Of a DNA stretch of 64,000 nucleotides, positions 34,535 through 43,859 are shown in pieces. The stretch is from Bacillota bacterium. Its GTDB lineage: Bacteria > Bacillota > Bacilli > Paenibacillales > NBRC-103111. A model generated the notes under the pieces. That model was given only the letters and a program-made list of their open reading frames with translations. It had not been told where the DNA came from and made no database searches. The DNA is taken from positions 17,575-81,574 of the forward strand of contig JAEWMH010000190.1 of assembly GCA_023393235.1 (NCBI GenBank). The letters are read 5' to 3'. The position numbers and the translations under genes are program-made. Position 1 is the first letter of the stretch; the number at the start of each line of letters is the position of its first letter.

Positions 34535-35617
34535 ATGAAACGTACTATACTTGGTTTATGCCTCCTTGCCCTGGCATTGGCACTGTCTGCTTGCGGCAGC
34601 AGAGGCGAAAGCCAAGCAACTGCTCCTTCCCCCCGCTCTGTCAAAAGCATGACTATACCGGAGGAAAATTTGCGGAGCCTGTATCTGGCAGGCGGCTGCT
34701 TCTGGGGAGTGGAGGCCTATATGTCCCGCATTCCCGGGGTTCAGGATGTCACCTCGGGTTATGCCAACGGTGAAGGCGAAAACCCCTCCTATAAGGATGT
34801 GATCCGCGGGGACCGTGGGTTCGCCGAAACCGTTCATGTGAAGTATGATCCTGCTCAGGTTACCCTGCAGACCCTGCTCGATTCTTATTTCCGGGTGATT
34901 GATCCGACCAGTGTCAATAAACAGGGCAATGATAGAGGCATCCAGTATCGGACGGGTATCTACTACACAACCCCTCAAGAAGCGGAAATCATTCAGCAGG
35001 CAGTGACCCGGGAGCAGGGTAAATATGACAAACCCATCGTAACGGAGGTTCTCCCGCTGCAAAACTATTATCTGGCGGAGGAGTACCACCAGGATTATCT
35101 GGTGAAGAACCCCAACGGTTATTGCCACATCGACCTGAGTATTCTGGATGGGCAGGAGCTGTCCATTGATCCCGCCTTATACCCGCGCCCTACCGATGAG
35201 CAGCTCAAGGAGCGGTTAACCAAGGACCAATATGCAGTAGCTGTCAAAAATGACACGGAGCACGCCTTCAGCAACGAATATTGGGATAACTACGAGCCGG
35301 GTCTGTATGTGGATGTTGCCACAGGCGAGCCCTTATTCACAAGCCGGGATAAGTATGATTCCGGGTGCGGATGGCCGAGCTTCACCAAACCTGTTGCTCC
35401 TGAGGTTGTCACCTATAAAGAGGATACCAGCTACGGGATGATCCGTACCGAGGTAAGAAGCCGGGCCGGTGATATCCATCTGGGGCATGTGTTCAATGAT
35501 GGCCCCAAGGACCGCGGCGGCAAACGTTACTGCATCAACAGCGCATCCATCCGGTTCATTCCTCTTGACCAAATGGAAGAAGAACATTACGGTTATTTAC
35601 TATCGGCTGTGGAGTAG
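34535..35617 (+). CDS. msrAB: Lipoprotein methionine sulfoxide reductase MsrA-MsrB fusion
   Basis: 360 residues. The signal peptide ends in LSAC. MsrA (~45-195) has the catalytic GGCFWG motif and GYANG, DPTSVNKQGNDRGIQYRTGI; MsrB (~220-350) has CGWPSFTKP and the catalytic RYCINSASIRF. MsrA reduces S-methionine sulfoxide and MsrB the R form in proteins. The lipoprotein signal and upstream ccdA/thioredoxin genes place the reaction outside the membrane. A GGAGG-type site lies just before the ATG. Confidence 0.95.
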   Translation: MKRTILGLCLLALALALSACGSRGESQATAPSPRSVKSMTIPEENLRSLYLAGGCFWGVEAYMSRIPGVQDVTSGYANGEGENPSYKDVIRGDRGFAETVHVKYDPAQVTLQTLLDSYFRVIDPTSVNKQGNDRGIQYRTGIYYTTPQEAEIIQQAVTREQGKYDKPIVTEVLPLQNYYLAEEYHQDYLVKNPNGYCHIDLSILDGQELSIDPALYPRPTDEQLKERLTKDQYAVAVKNDTEHAFSNEYWDNYEPGLYVDVATGEPLFTSRDKYDSGCGWPSFTKPVAPEVVTYKEDTSYGMIRTEVRSRAGDIHLGHVFNDGPKDRGGKRYCINSASIRFIPLDQMEEEHYGYLLSAVE

Positions 35618-35630
35618 AAGCTTCGGCAAC

Positions 35631-35688
35631 AAAAAAAGGAGCGTCCGGCAGGTCAGATTAACCTGACTTGCCGGACGCCTTTTTTAAT
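35631..35688. terminator. Strong bidirectional terminator
   Basis: GCGTCCGGCA plus GGTCAG pairs with CTGAC plus TGCCGGACGC; an A run lies on the left and TTTTTT on the right. It lies between msrAB and the converging SLH surface protein and can serve both. Confidence 0.9.
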
Positions 35689-35696
35689 CACTTTTT

Positions 35697-38600
35697 TTAA
35701 ATCAAACCGGATTCCTTCAATAACCGCTTCACAATTGCAGCAACCTCTGCACGGGTGATGGACGCTTGAGGAGCAAGCTCATCCGCACTCCGGCCGGTTA
35801 CCAGGCCCGCTTGAATGCTGGCCGTAATACCTGCTTTCGCCCAGCCGGACACCGCCGCGGCATCGGCGAAGGGCTTCAGCACCTCGCTGATTTCCTTGGA
35901 CGAGAGCTTCTCTTGCAACCGGGTTACCGCCATGGCTCTTGCGATAATCAGCATGGCCTGTTCCCGGGTAATCTTCTCCTCCGGACGGAAGGTGCCATCC
36001 TCGAAACCGTCGATCAGCTTGTAATCTGAAGTGGTTTGCACAGCAGTGTAAAACCAATCCGATGCCTTCACGTCACGGAATACCGTAGAGCCGCCTACCG
36101 GCTTCAGCCCCAGTCCCCGCATCACAATTGCGGCAAACTCGGCACGGGTAATCGCCGCATCCGGATTGAACAGACCCTCACCCACTCCGTTTACCACCAA
36201 GCGGGAGCCCATGTCATTTACATCCTGTTGGGCCCAGTGGTGTTCCACATCCTTGAACGTAAGCGGATGCCAGATCACCGAATACATGCTGTTGCTCAAG
36301 CTGTTGATTTGCGCGTAATACTTGCCGCCAATTACCGTTACCTTGGTCGGCACATGACGGACAGAGCCATCTGCTTCCGTCACAATCCCTGTGGTAATCT
36401 TATTGGGATCGATTCCCTCAGGCAGTGCAATGGTGCGCTCGACATAAGCGCTAAACTTGGTGACTTCGACGGTTTGACCCTCATAGGAGGCCTCTAGTGT
36501 AAAATAAACCGGCGGAGCAACCAACGTGAGCCCATTCTGCCCAGCAGCGGCTTCACCAACCTTCACCATAGCGGCTTCCGGTTCCGCGATCCGAACCCGT
36601 ACCTTGATTTCTTCCAGAGCTGCGGTAGAACCCAACTGCTTCGAAATGGAACCGATGTCCACTTGAACCGAAGGAATGGTATAGCTGGCATTTCCGGTTT
36701 GGACCACCAGAACGGCCTGCTTGTCTTCCATGTTCTTTACCATCTGCCCGTTCAGTTCACCGACAATCACATCAGACTTAGCGGATACGGGAATGGTTAC
36801 TACCGCCCCCTGCCCCTCTGCCTGAAGCTTGTCCTCCAATTGCTGGGGATTCACGGTTATGGTGGTTACCGTACGGTCTCCCTCCGTAGAAGCGGCGCTT
36901 TTACCAATCTTCTCCTCACGGCCATTGACCAGAACAATCACGGCATCGGTGGCCGGAACCGGTGTGCCGCCTGACTGGTTGCCGGAAGCGACACCCGGAC
37001 CATTGTCGGTGTTATCATCAGAACCCCCGTCGCCGTCACCGCTGCTTGAATTCTCCGTCCACTTGGCATACAGCGTAACATCACCGGTTACCACGTCCGT
37101 ATCGAAATTCCATGCTACAGTTCCCGCCGCATCCTTGTACCAGCCGCCAAACGTATAGCCGGTTCTTTCCGGATCCTTCATTTTGGAAACCTTGGAACCA
37201 TGGGAAATCCCCGCGTAATAATTCTTTCCATCCTGAACATGATACGTTACGGTGTAAGCCGGCAGCTCAACAATAACCTTTGCCACATGGCTGGCTGCCG
37301 TTGTTGGTTCACCGGCTGCAGGATTCGTACTGGTTACGATCACATAGTAGTAGAAGACACCTGCGGTATCCGTTGGTACAGCAAATGTACTTGCTGTCGC
37401 ACCCTCAATCTTCGTTCCGCCGTCTGTGTTACCCGTACTGCTGCTGTACCACTGGTAGCTCAAGGTGCCGCCATCTGTTACCTGGGCTGTAACACTCAAC
37501 ACCGGAGAATCTCCTGCGTTTACCGTCACTCCCACCGGTTGAGTCATGATGGTCGGCTCCGCCGCGTTGACCACTTCTTCTACCGTGACCTTCACAAAGG
37601 CGCTGATAACCTCCGCCGTTTTGTTGCCGTTGGCCCCATTTTTCGTGTTCGTCACCACCACATAGTAGTAACGGCTCGACTCGTTCTCAGTTGAGATGGT
37701 GTAGCTGCTCCCCGTTGCACCCTCAATCTTAAAGGCACCGTTAGTGCTGGCGGTATCGTTACGGTACCATTGGTAGCTGAGTTGGCCATCATCGTTGCTC
37801 TTGGCGGTTACGCTCAGAACCGGACCGGTATCCCCTACCTTCACGGTACTGCCCACCGGTTGAGTCATGATGGTCGGCTCCGCCGCGTTCACCACTTCTT
37901 CTACCGTGACCTTTACAAAAGTGCTGATAACCTCCGCGGTTGTGTTGCCATTGGCTCCATTGTGCGTGTTCGTCACCACCACATAGTAGTAACGGCTCGA
38001 CTCGTTCTCTGTTGAGATGGTGTAGCTGCTCCCCGTTGCACCCTCAATCATAAAGGCACCGTTGGTGCTGGCGGTATCGTTGCGATACCATTGGTAGCTG
38101 ATTTGCCCGTCATCATTGCTCTTGGCGGTTACGCTCAGAACCGGGTCGGTATCCCCAACCTTCACCGTTGCTCCGGTCGGCTGCGTCGTAATGGATGGTG
38201 CCAAGGCTGGGACAGCCAGCTTCTTAATCAATCCGGCTTCGTTATCGCATACATACACCTCTCCATTGCCGGCCACAAACATACCATATGGAACAAAGAA
38301 TTCATCCTTTATACTAACATCTGTCCACTCGTTCCCTGACAGCTTCCTTACGACGGAATTGCCGGAGTCGGCGACATAGACATCCCCACGGCTGTCGACC
38401 CCAATCCCCTTCGGATGAAGAAAACCAGTTTCACCTGTGATATTCACCCAAGAGGAATCCGACAGCTTTTGAACCCCGCTGTATTTATCGGTTACGTACA
38501 CCGTTCCATCATGGCCTACCGCTAAGCCAACAGCATTAATGGATTCATCCGTAACATTTTCCCAGAAATCCCCCACAAGCTTCTTGACTCTGCGATACTC

Positions 38601-41504
38601 AGCATCCGCCGCGTATAGATTTCCCTGGCTGTCTACGGCCACATCCACCGGGTCGGAAAGTCCTTCGGCGTTAATGGCTCCCCAACCTCCTTCGGAATAC
38701 TTCAAAACCATACTGGAATTCTTCATTATCAAATAAAGAGCCCCATTGGAATCTGTTGTGATACCGGTAATCTGTCCAACAGGCGGACCGAACGCTTGCC
38801 AGCCTCCGTCGGCAAGTTTCCTTTTTAGCTGACTGGAATCTGTCACATACACGGTCCCGTCATTGCCTGCCGCTACATCAATAGGTCCGTTAACGGGTCT
38901 GTATCCGGTAATATCAATCCAGTCTCCCGTTACAGGCGCCGCCTTGACCGTTACCTGGGCGATTTGGCTAAAGGCTGTTGCCGATTGGCTGCCCAATGTA
39001 TTCTTAACGGCCACATAATAATACGTAACCCCCGCTGCATCTGCTGCCGGCTGGTAAGTATTAGCCGTTGCGCCTTCAATCAGAGTTGCATTCTCCTTAC
39101 TTTCCACCGTGTTGCTGTACCATTGGTAGCTTAATACTCCCGCGTCGCTTTTCGTTGCAAATACACTCAGGGTGACGATATCACCTGCATACACAGTTTG
39201 GCCGTAAGGGTTAATAAGAATCGACGGCGAAGCCGCAGGCACCGGCGGATTAACCGTTACGGCCGCAATATGGCTGGTTTTTTCCGCTGTCTGAGCACCT
39301 GTAACCTCTGTATTCGTGTTCTTCACAACCACATAATAGTAGGTAGTCCCTGCTTCTGTTGTCAGCGGTTCATAGCTGGTCCCTGTTGCTCCAGGGATCT
39401 CGGTGCCGGTGGTGCTGTTCTCCGTGTTGCTGTACCATTGATAGCTTAATGCTCCGCCATCGGTTACGTCTGCCGTCACACTCAGGGTGGGGCGTGCGTC
39501 CCCTACATTCACCGCAGCACCCTTCGGCTGTGACGTGATGGAAGGTGTCGCTGCCTTCACAACTGTGCTGGCCACGGTCAGCTTTTTGATTTTTCTGGCC
39601 ATTGCGTCGCTGACATACACATTTCCGCTCTTATCTGCCGCAATACCGGCGGGCATCATAAATTCTCCAGGACTGCTGAGGTCTGTCCAAATGCCGCCGG
39701 ACAGTTTTCTAACAATACCATTGATGGTATCCGCTGCGTATATATTCCCGTTGTCATCCGCTGAGAGCATAATTGCGAAGATGAACGGGGTTGAGCCTGT
39801 AACATCTGTCCACATGTCACCGGACTGTTTTTTTATCCGGTCATTATCCGCCACGTACAGATTCCCTTCAGAATCTACCGTTACTGCGGTGGGTTTGCTA
39901 AATCCGGCTGTACTGCCGACGTCCACCCAATGGTCTTCCACCAGCATTTTTAAGGTAGTAAAGTTATCCGTTACATACACGTTGCCGTTCTTGTCAACGG
40001 CCACATCCGATGGGCGGATTAAGCCTGACGGATCCAGACTCGTCCAGGTTCCGCCTGAAAGCATTGTGATCGAGGGGCCATTCGCATCCAGGACATACAA
40101 ATTTCCGTTGGTGTCCATCGCGATATCGTTGAATCTTCCCTCGTTGCCCTCCAGACCGCTCATCTGCGTCCACACATTGTCCAGCAGCTTCTTCACGGTG
40201 TTGTTTCCGGCATCCACCACGTGTAGAATCCCGTTGTCGTCAATGACTAGTCCACCCAGACCGGTAAAACCGCCGGAGTTGGTAATATCTGTCCAACCTT
40301 GTGTTTGCACAGGCTCTGCACTCACTACTACAGCTGCAACACTGCTAGCCGCCTTGACGGTTTGAATGCCCGTTACATGGGGATTCGTATTGGTTACAAC
40401 CACATAATAGTACATGGTTCCAGCAGCTACAGTGGATGCGGTGTAACTGCTCTGTGTGGCACCGGGAATTTCCGTCCACGCGGAAGCGCTATTCGATGTG
40501 TTGCTGTACCATTGGTAGCTCAGCGTGCCGCTGTCGTATACGGCTGCCGTTACGTTCAAGCTTAGGCCAGCGGGCCCTACGTTCACAGTAGCACCTGCCG
40601 GTTGTGTCCCAATGGAAGGCATGGATGCGTTATTCGCAGCCCTTAATTGCTTAATCTGATTATTACTGCTGTCTGCCACATAAACCGTACCTGCCGCGTC
40701 TACCACGATACCGGTGGGGTACCCGAAGCTCCCATTTCCGGTGAGATCCGTCCAAACGCCGTTGGACCATCTTTTAATCTTGTTATTGCCGCTGTCCGTC
40801 ACATATAGATCCCCGGTGCTGCTTACGGCTATCCCTCCGGGCTCCCGCAGCTCACCACCGATAACCTCAGTCCAACTGTCCTGGGCCAGTTTTTTAATGA
40901 TGTTGTTACCGGTGTCCGCTACATAAACGGTTCCGTCTTCATCTACGATTAAACTCTCCGGATTCTGAAAGCCTCCGTTATATGTAATATCCACCCACTT
41001 TTCGTTGACCAGCTTTTTAATTTTGCTGTTGAAGGTATCTGCCACATATACAGTCCCCTGGCTATCTACGGCTATGCCAAAAGGAGCGGCGAAGTCCTCC
41101 TCGTTGGTAATATCTGTCCAAATGTTATTGGAGAATTTTTTGATCAGGTCATTAAATGTATCCACCACATACATGACGCCGTTGCGGTCCATTGCCATGG
41201 CTCTTGGGTTCAATAATTGGATGGCTACTTCATTCGTGGTCCAATTGCCCATGGAGAATGTTTTAATTTTGTCGTTATTGCTATCCATTACGTACAGATT
41301 ACCGCTGACATCCATGGTCATACCGTAAGGACTATTAAAATCCTCCTCGCCGTTGATCACAGTCCAGTTGTATGCTCCCTCATCGATAACAGGGTCTACA
41401 TTCGCATGAGCCACTGGAGTAAACATAGGTGTTACGGTTGAAACAAACATCATGAATCCCATTACCATAGCTAACAGCCTTCTGTAACCTTTCACATGCT
41501 GCAT
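35697..41504 (-). CDS. NHL-propeller/Ig-like/SLH surface protein, 1935 residues
   Basis: Signal peptide at 1-34. Then three six-bladed NHL-type propellers: residues ~40-285, ~400-660 and ~860-1095 (blades such as PFGIAVDSQGTVYVADTFN). They are separated by Ig-like domains (~290-395, ~665-855, ~1097-1410; QWYSN and YYYVVV patterns). An InlB-type repeat follows (~1416-1480, RTGYTFGGWYKDA), a Gly/Ser/Asp-rich linker, a ~250-residue beta domain, and three SLH domains at ~1750-1935 (TFKDVEHHWA, ITRAEFAAIVMRGLG, ITREQAMLIIARAM) that would anchor it to secondary cell-wall polymer. It is probably a surface adhesin or binding protein. Two adjacent Ig modules are nearly identical. Confidence 0.88.
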   Translation of the reverse strand: MQHVKGYRRLLAMVMGFMMFVSTVTPMFTPVAHANVDPVIDEGAYNWTVINGEEDFNSPYGMTMDVSGNLYVMDSNNDKIKTFSMGNWTTNEVAIQLLNPRAMAMDRNGVMYVVDTFNDLIKKFSNNIWTDITNEEDFAAPFGIAVDSQGTVYVADTFNSKIKKLVNEKWVDITYNGGFQNPESLIVDEDGTVYVADTGNNIIKKLAQDSWTEVIGGELREPGGIAVSSTGDLYVTDSGNNKIKRWSNGVWTDLTGNGSFGYPTGIVVDAAGTVYVADSSNNQIKQLRAANNASMPSIGTQPAGATVNVGPAGLSLNVTAAVYDSGTLSYQWYSNTSNSASAWTEIPGATQSSYTASTVAAGTMYYYVVVTNTNPHVTGIQTVKAASSVAAVVVSAEPVQTQGWTDITNSGGFTGLGGLVIDDNGILHVVDAGNNTVKKLLDNVWTQMSGLEGNEGRFNDIAMDTNGNLYVLDANGPSITMLSGGTWTSLDPSGLIRPSDVAVDKNGNVYVTDNFTTLKMLVEDHWVDVGSTAGFSKPTAVTVDSEGNLYVADNDRIKKQSGDMWTDVTGSTPFIFAIMLSADDNGNIYAADTINGIVRKLSGGIWTDLSSPGEFMMPAGIAADKSGNVYVSDAMARKIKKLTVASTVVKAATPSITSQPKGAAVNVGDARPTLSVTADVTDGGALSYQWYSNTENSTTGTEIPGATGTSYEPLTTEAGTTYYYVVVKNTNTEVTGAQTAEKTSHIAAVTVNPPVPAASPSILINPYGQTVYAGDIVTLSVFATKSDAGVLSYQWYSNTVESKENATLIEGATANTYQPAADAAGVTYYYVAVKNTLGSQSATAFSQIAQVTVKAAPVTGDWIDITGYRPVNGPIDVAAGNDGTVYVTDSSQLKRKLADGGWQAFGPPVGQITGITTDSNGALYLIMKNSSMVLKYSEGGWGAINAEGLSDPVDVAVDSQGNLYAADAEYRRVKKLVGDFWENVTDESINAVGLAVGHDGTVYVTDKYSGVQKLSDSSWVNITGETGFLHPKGIGVDSRGDVYVADSGNSVVRKLSGNEWTDVSIKDEFFVPYGMFVAGNGEVYVCDNEAGLIKKLAVPALAPSITTQPTGATVKVGDTDPVLSVTAKSNDDGQISYQWYRNDTASTNGAFMIEGATGSSYTISTENESSRYYYVVVTNTHNGANGNTTAEVISTFVKVTVEEVVNAAEPTIMTQPVGSTVKVGDTGPVLSVTAKSNDDGQLSYQWYRNDTASTNGAFKIEGATGSSYTISTENESSRYYYVVVTNTKNGANGNKTAEVISAFVKVTVEEVVNAAEPTIMTQPVGVTVNAGDSPVLSVTAQVTDGGTLSYQWYSSSTGNTDGGTKIEGATASTFAVPTDTAGVFYYYVIVTSTNPAAGEPTTAASHVAKVIVELPAYTVTYHVQDGKNYYAGISHGSKVSKMKDPERTGYTFGGWYKDAAGTVAWNFDTDVVTGDVTLYAKWTENSSSGDGDGGSDDNTDNGPGVASGNQSGGTPVPATDAVIVLVNGREEKIGKSAASTEGDRTVTTITVNPQQLEDKLQAEGQGAVVTIPVSAKSDVIVGELNGQMVKNMEDKQAVLVVQTGNASYTIPSVQVDIGSISKQLGSTAALEEIKVRVRIAEPEAAMVKVGEAAAGQNGLTLVAPPVYFTLEASYEGQTVEVTKFSAYVERTIALPEGIDPNKITTGIVTEADGSVRHVPTKVTVIGGKYYAQINSLSNSMYSVIWHPLTFKDVEHHWAQQDVNDMGSRLVVNGVGEGLFNPDAAITRAEFAAIVMRGLGLKPVGGSTVFRDVKASDWFYTAVQTTSDYKLIDGFEDGTFRPEEKITREQAMLIIARAMAVTRLQEKLSSKEISEVLKPFADAAAVSGWAKAGITASIQAGLVTGRSADELAPQASITRAEVAAIVKRLLKESGLI

Positions 41505-41770
41505 TCATTTCACTCCCGTTTCACACTTTTTTGCTAGTACGAACACATAGTTCAATATCCATTCTACCGACAGCATCTTGCAAAATTCTCACAAACCCTC
41601 ACCAAATTCCCATAAGATTGTCAATTTAAATCGAATAATGTAGAAGTTCACGAATTGTTCATAAAACATCACGGTCGCCTCCGTTTTCCAAGGATCCCAT
41701 GCGGCGAATTGGCCACCGCTTTGATTAGTTGTTGGGCTGTGGGGGAGCGGCGATGAGGGTGGCAAAGCTG

Positions 41771-41953
41771 TAACGGAACTCAGCGACTCTTAGCCAGCTA
41801 AATACGTCCGATTTGAAACGTAAGGGAACTCAGCGACTCTTACAGCTCATTTCGGCTGCTTTCCCACCTCAACTACGCCTCTAAGAGGCGGAGAGTTCCG
41901 TTAGAAACCCGCAGAAGCCATTTTGGCCGTCTAAGCGTCTCTCAGTTCCGTTA
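41771..41953. repeat. 50-nt-phased double direct/double inverted repeat element C
   Basis: Units 1 and 2 share GGAACTCAGCGACTCTTA within 23-nt units at 41771-41793 and 41821-41843 (period 50). Units 3 and 4 are inverted (41881-41903 and 41931-41953, period 50) and read CTAAG...AGTTCCGTTA. Spacers are 27, 37 and 27 nt. It lies in the 551-bp gap between the NHL surface protein and the ABC transporter, where I see no gene; a weak hairpin with GAAAACA/TGTTTTC near 41974-41990 may end the ABC operon. Confidence 0.85.
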
Positions 41954-42055
41954 AACACCAAAAAAGCCGGACAGAAAACATGTGTTTTCCGCCCAGCTTA
42001 TTTACTTCGGGGCTTTTTGGTCAGCCCTCTCATTGTATCCTGCTCCGCACCAATG

Positions 42056-42940
42056 TTACCCCTTCACCGCTCCCGCCGTAACCCCCTCCATGATCTGCTC
42101 ACTCAGTATGAAGAAGGCTACAACAATGGGCAGCATGCTGATGACTAGCGTCGCCCCGATGGCGCCCCAGTCCGTGCTGTATTGCCCCACGAAATTTTGC
42201 ACCCCGACCGTTAAGGTCTTCAGATGATCCGAGCTGATGAAGGTATTGACGAAGATAAACTCATTCCAGTTGTAAATCATGTTAATAATGACGGTGGTGG
42301 TTAAGACGGATATGGTCATGGGCAGAACCACCACGAAGAACATCCGGTTGACCGTGCAGCCGTCCATCACCGCCGCTTCTTCAATTTCCCGGGGAAGGAC
42401 GTAATAGGCCCCCAGCAAGATCATAATCGTGATGGGCATATTGAAGGCGGTATACGACAGGATAACCGATAACGGATGATCCTTCAGATGAATATCCGTA
42501 AACAGGCTGAACAGCGGAATCAGGGTGGAATGCACCGGAATCATCATTCCGGTCATAAACAGCCCCAATACCAGAGAGCTGAGCCTCCATCTCATCCGGG
42601 TAATGGCATAGGTGACCAGGCTGGCCAAAAGCACCGTCAATATTACCGCCGTCACCGTAATCCATACGCTGTTCATGAAATAATGGCCGATCTGGCCCTC
42701 CGTCCACACCTTGGTATAATTCCCCCACCGGGGATGGAGCGGCAGCGCAAAGGGCGACAGATTAAACACCTCCTGGTTATTCTTCAGAGAGAAGAATACC
42801 AGCCAGATCAGGGGCAGCACCTGCAGAATCGCAACCATTGCCAGAATGAGATAGAGCAGTGCCCACCCACCTGCCTGAATAACTGCGAAACCGGGCTGCC
42901 GGGACACCGGCCTGCTTCCGGTGATGACGGCTTTGGCCAT
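42056..42940 (-). CDS. Sugar ABC transporter permease (MalG type)
   Basis: 294 residues, six TM helices. The cytoplasmic EAA loop EEAAVMDGCTVNRMFFVVVLPM couples to the ATPase, and ITRMRWR and NWNEFIF are typical of CUT1 MalG-like permeases. It is the last gene of a run with the second permease and binding protein. No ATPase gene is present in the cluster, so a shared MsmX-like ATPase elsewhere is likely, as in other Firmicutes. Confidence 0.93.
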   Translation of the reverse strand: MAKAVITGSRPVSRQPGFAVIQAGGWALLYLILAMVAILQVLPLIWLVFFSLKNNQEVFNLSPFALPLHPRWGNYTKVWTEGQIGHYFMNSVWITVTAVILTVLLASLVTYAITRMRWRLSSLVLGLFMTGMMIPVHSTLIPLFSLFTDIHLKDHPLSVILSYTAFNMPITIMILLGAYYVLPREIEEAAVMDGCTVNRMFFVVVLPMTISVLTTTVIINMIYNWNEFIFVNTFISSDHLKTLTVGVQNFVGQYSTDWGAIGATLVISMLPIVVAFFILSEQIMEGVTAGAVKG

Positions 42941-42952
42941 GGACAGACCCTC

Positions 42953-43834
42953 CTAGGAATATTCGATGGTTTCTTTGGCGGCCGTCCATTTGCGGATGAG
43001 CCAAGTGACAACCAGACAGATCAGCAGCAGGAAGAATCCGATGGCGCTGCCATACCCGAAATTGAAGCCCTTAAAGGCGATCCGGTACATATACGAGGCC
43101 ATCACCTCGCTGGCGCCGTTGGGTCCCCCGTTGGTCATCACATAAATCAGGTCAAAATATTTGAGAGAGCCCACTACAGCCAGCACCACCGTTACCTTGA
43201 ACACCTCGGCAATAAGCGGCACCTTGATCCGCAGAGCAATCTGCAGCGGGTTCGCCCCGTCGATCCGCGCCGCCTCCTCCAGAGAGGAGGGGATATTCTT
43301 CAGGGCGGAATAATAGATCAGGATGTAGAATCCGGCGTACTGCCATAGAATGGGGACAAACAAAGCAGGCAGCACATAAGCTGGTTCAGCCAGCCAGGCA
43401 GGTGTGTTCGTGAAGCCGATAAACTCCAGAGCGCCGGTCAGAATCCCGTTGGTGGGATGGTAAATTTTCAGCCACAGCTGGGCGATGGCCACCGAGGACA
43501 GCAGCATCGGCACCAGATAGATCTTGCGCAGCAGATTGGAGCCCTTAATCCGTCCGGCCAACAGCAGCGCCACCGCCAGATATACCAGCAGGCTCAGAGC
43601 GGAGAAAACGGCCAGCAGCAAGGAATGGAAGGCGCTCTCCCAGAACAGCCTGTCGCCCATAAGCTCCAGATAATTATCCAGACCGATGAACTGCTTGGCG
43701 CCGATGCCGTCCCACTTGGTCAGTCCGTAATAGCCCGTCAGCACAATGGGAATATAGATCAGCCCCAGAACCAAAAGGAGCGAAGGCAGTACATATAATG
43801 CGATGATCCGTTTGTCGGACAGCACCTTATCCAT
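42953..43834 (-). CDS. Sugar ABC transporter permease (MalF type)
   Basis: 293 residues, six TM helices. The EAA loop EEAARIDGANPLQIALRIKVPLI and the start KRIIALYVLPSLLLVLGLIYIPIVLTGYYG are typical of CUT1 MalF-like permeases. It lies 12 bp before the MalG-type gene and 25 bp after the binding-protein gene on the minus strand, so one operon. Confidence 0.93.
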   Translation of the reverse strand: MDKVLSDKRIIALYVLPSLLLVLGLIYIPIVLTGYYGLTKWDGIGAKQFIGLDNYLELMGDRLFWESAFHSLLLAVFSALSLLVYLAVALLLAGRIKGSNLLRKIYLVPMLLSSVAIAQLWLKIYHPTNGILTGALEFIGFTNTPAWLAEPAYVLPALFVPILWQYAGFYILIYYSALKNIPSSLEEAARIDGANPLQIALRIKVPLIAEVFKVTVVLAVVGSLKYFDLIYVMTNGGPNGASEVMASYMYRIAFKGFNFGYGSAIGFFLLLICLVVTWLIRKWTAAKETIEYS

Positions 43835-43859
43835 GTGATTACCGTTCCTCCTTCCGGCT

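Noticed and set aside
26316..41953. MITE or insertion-sequence remnants for the three 50-nt-phased elements
   Set aside because: There is no transposase and no target-site duplication that I can see; inverted units are internal as well as terminal. This remains only a weaker alternative.
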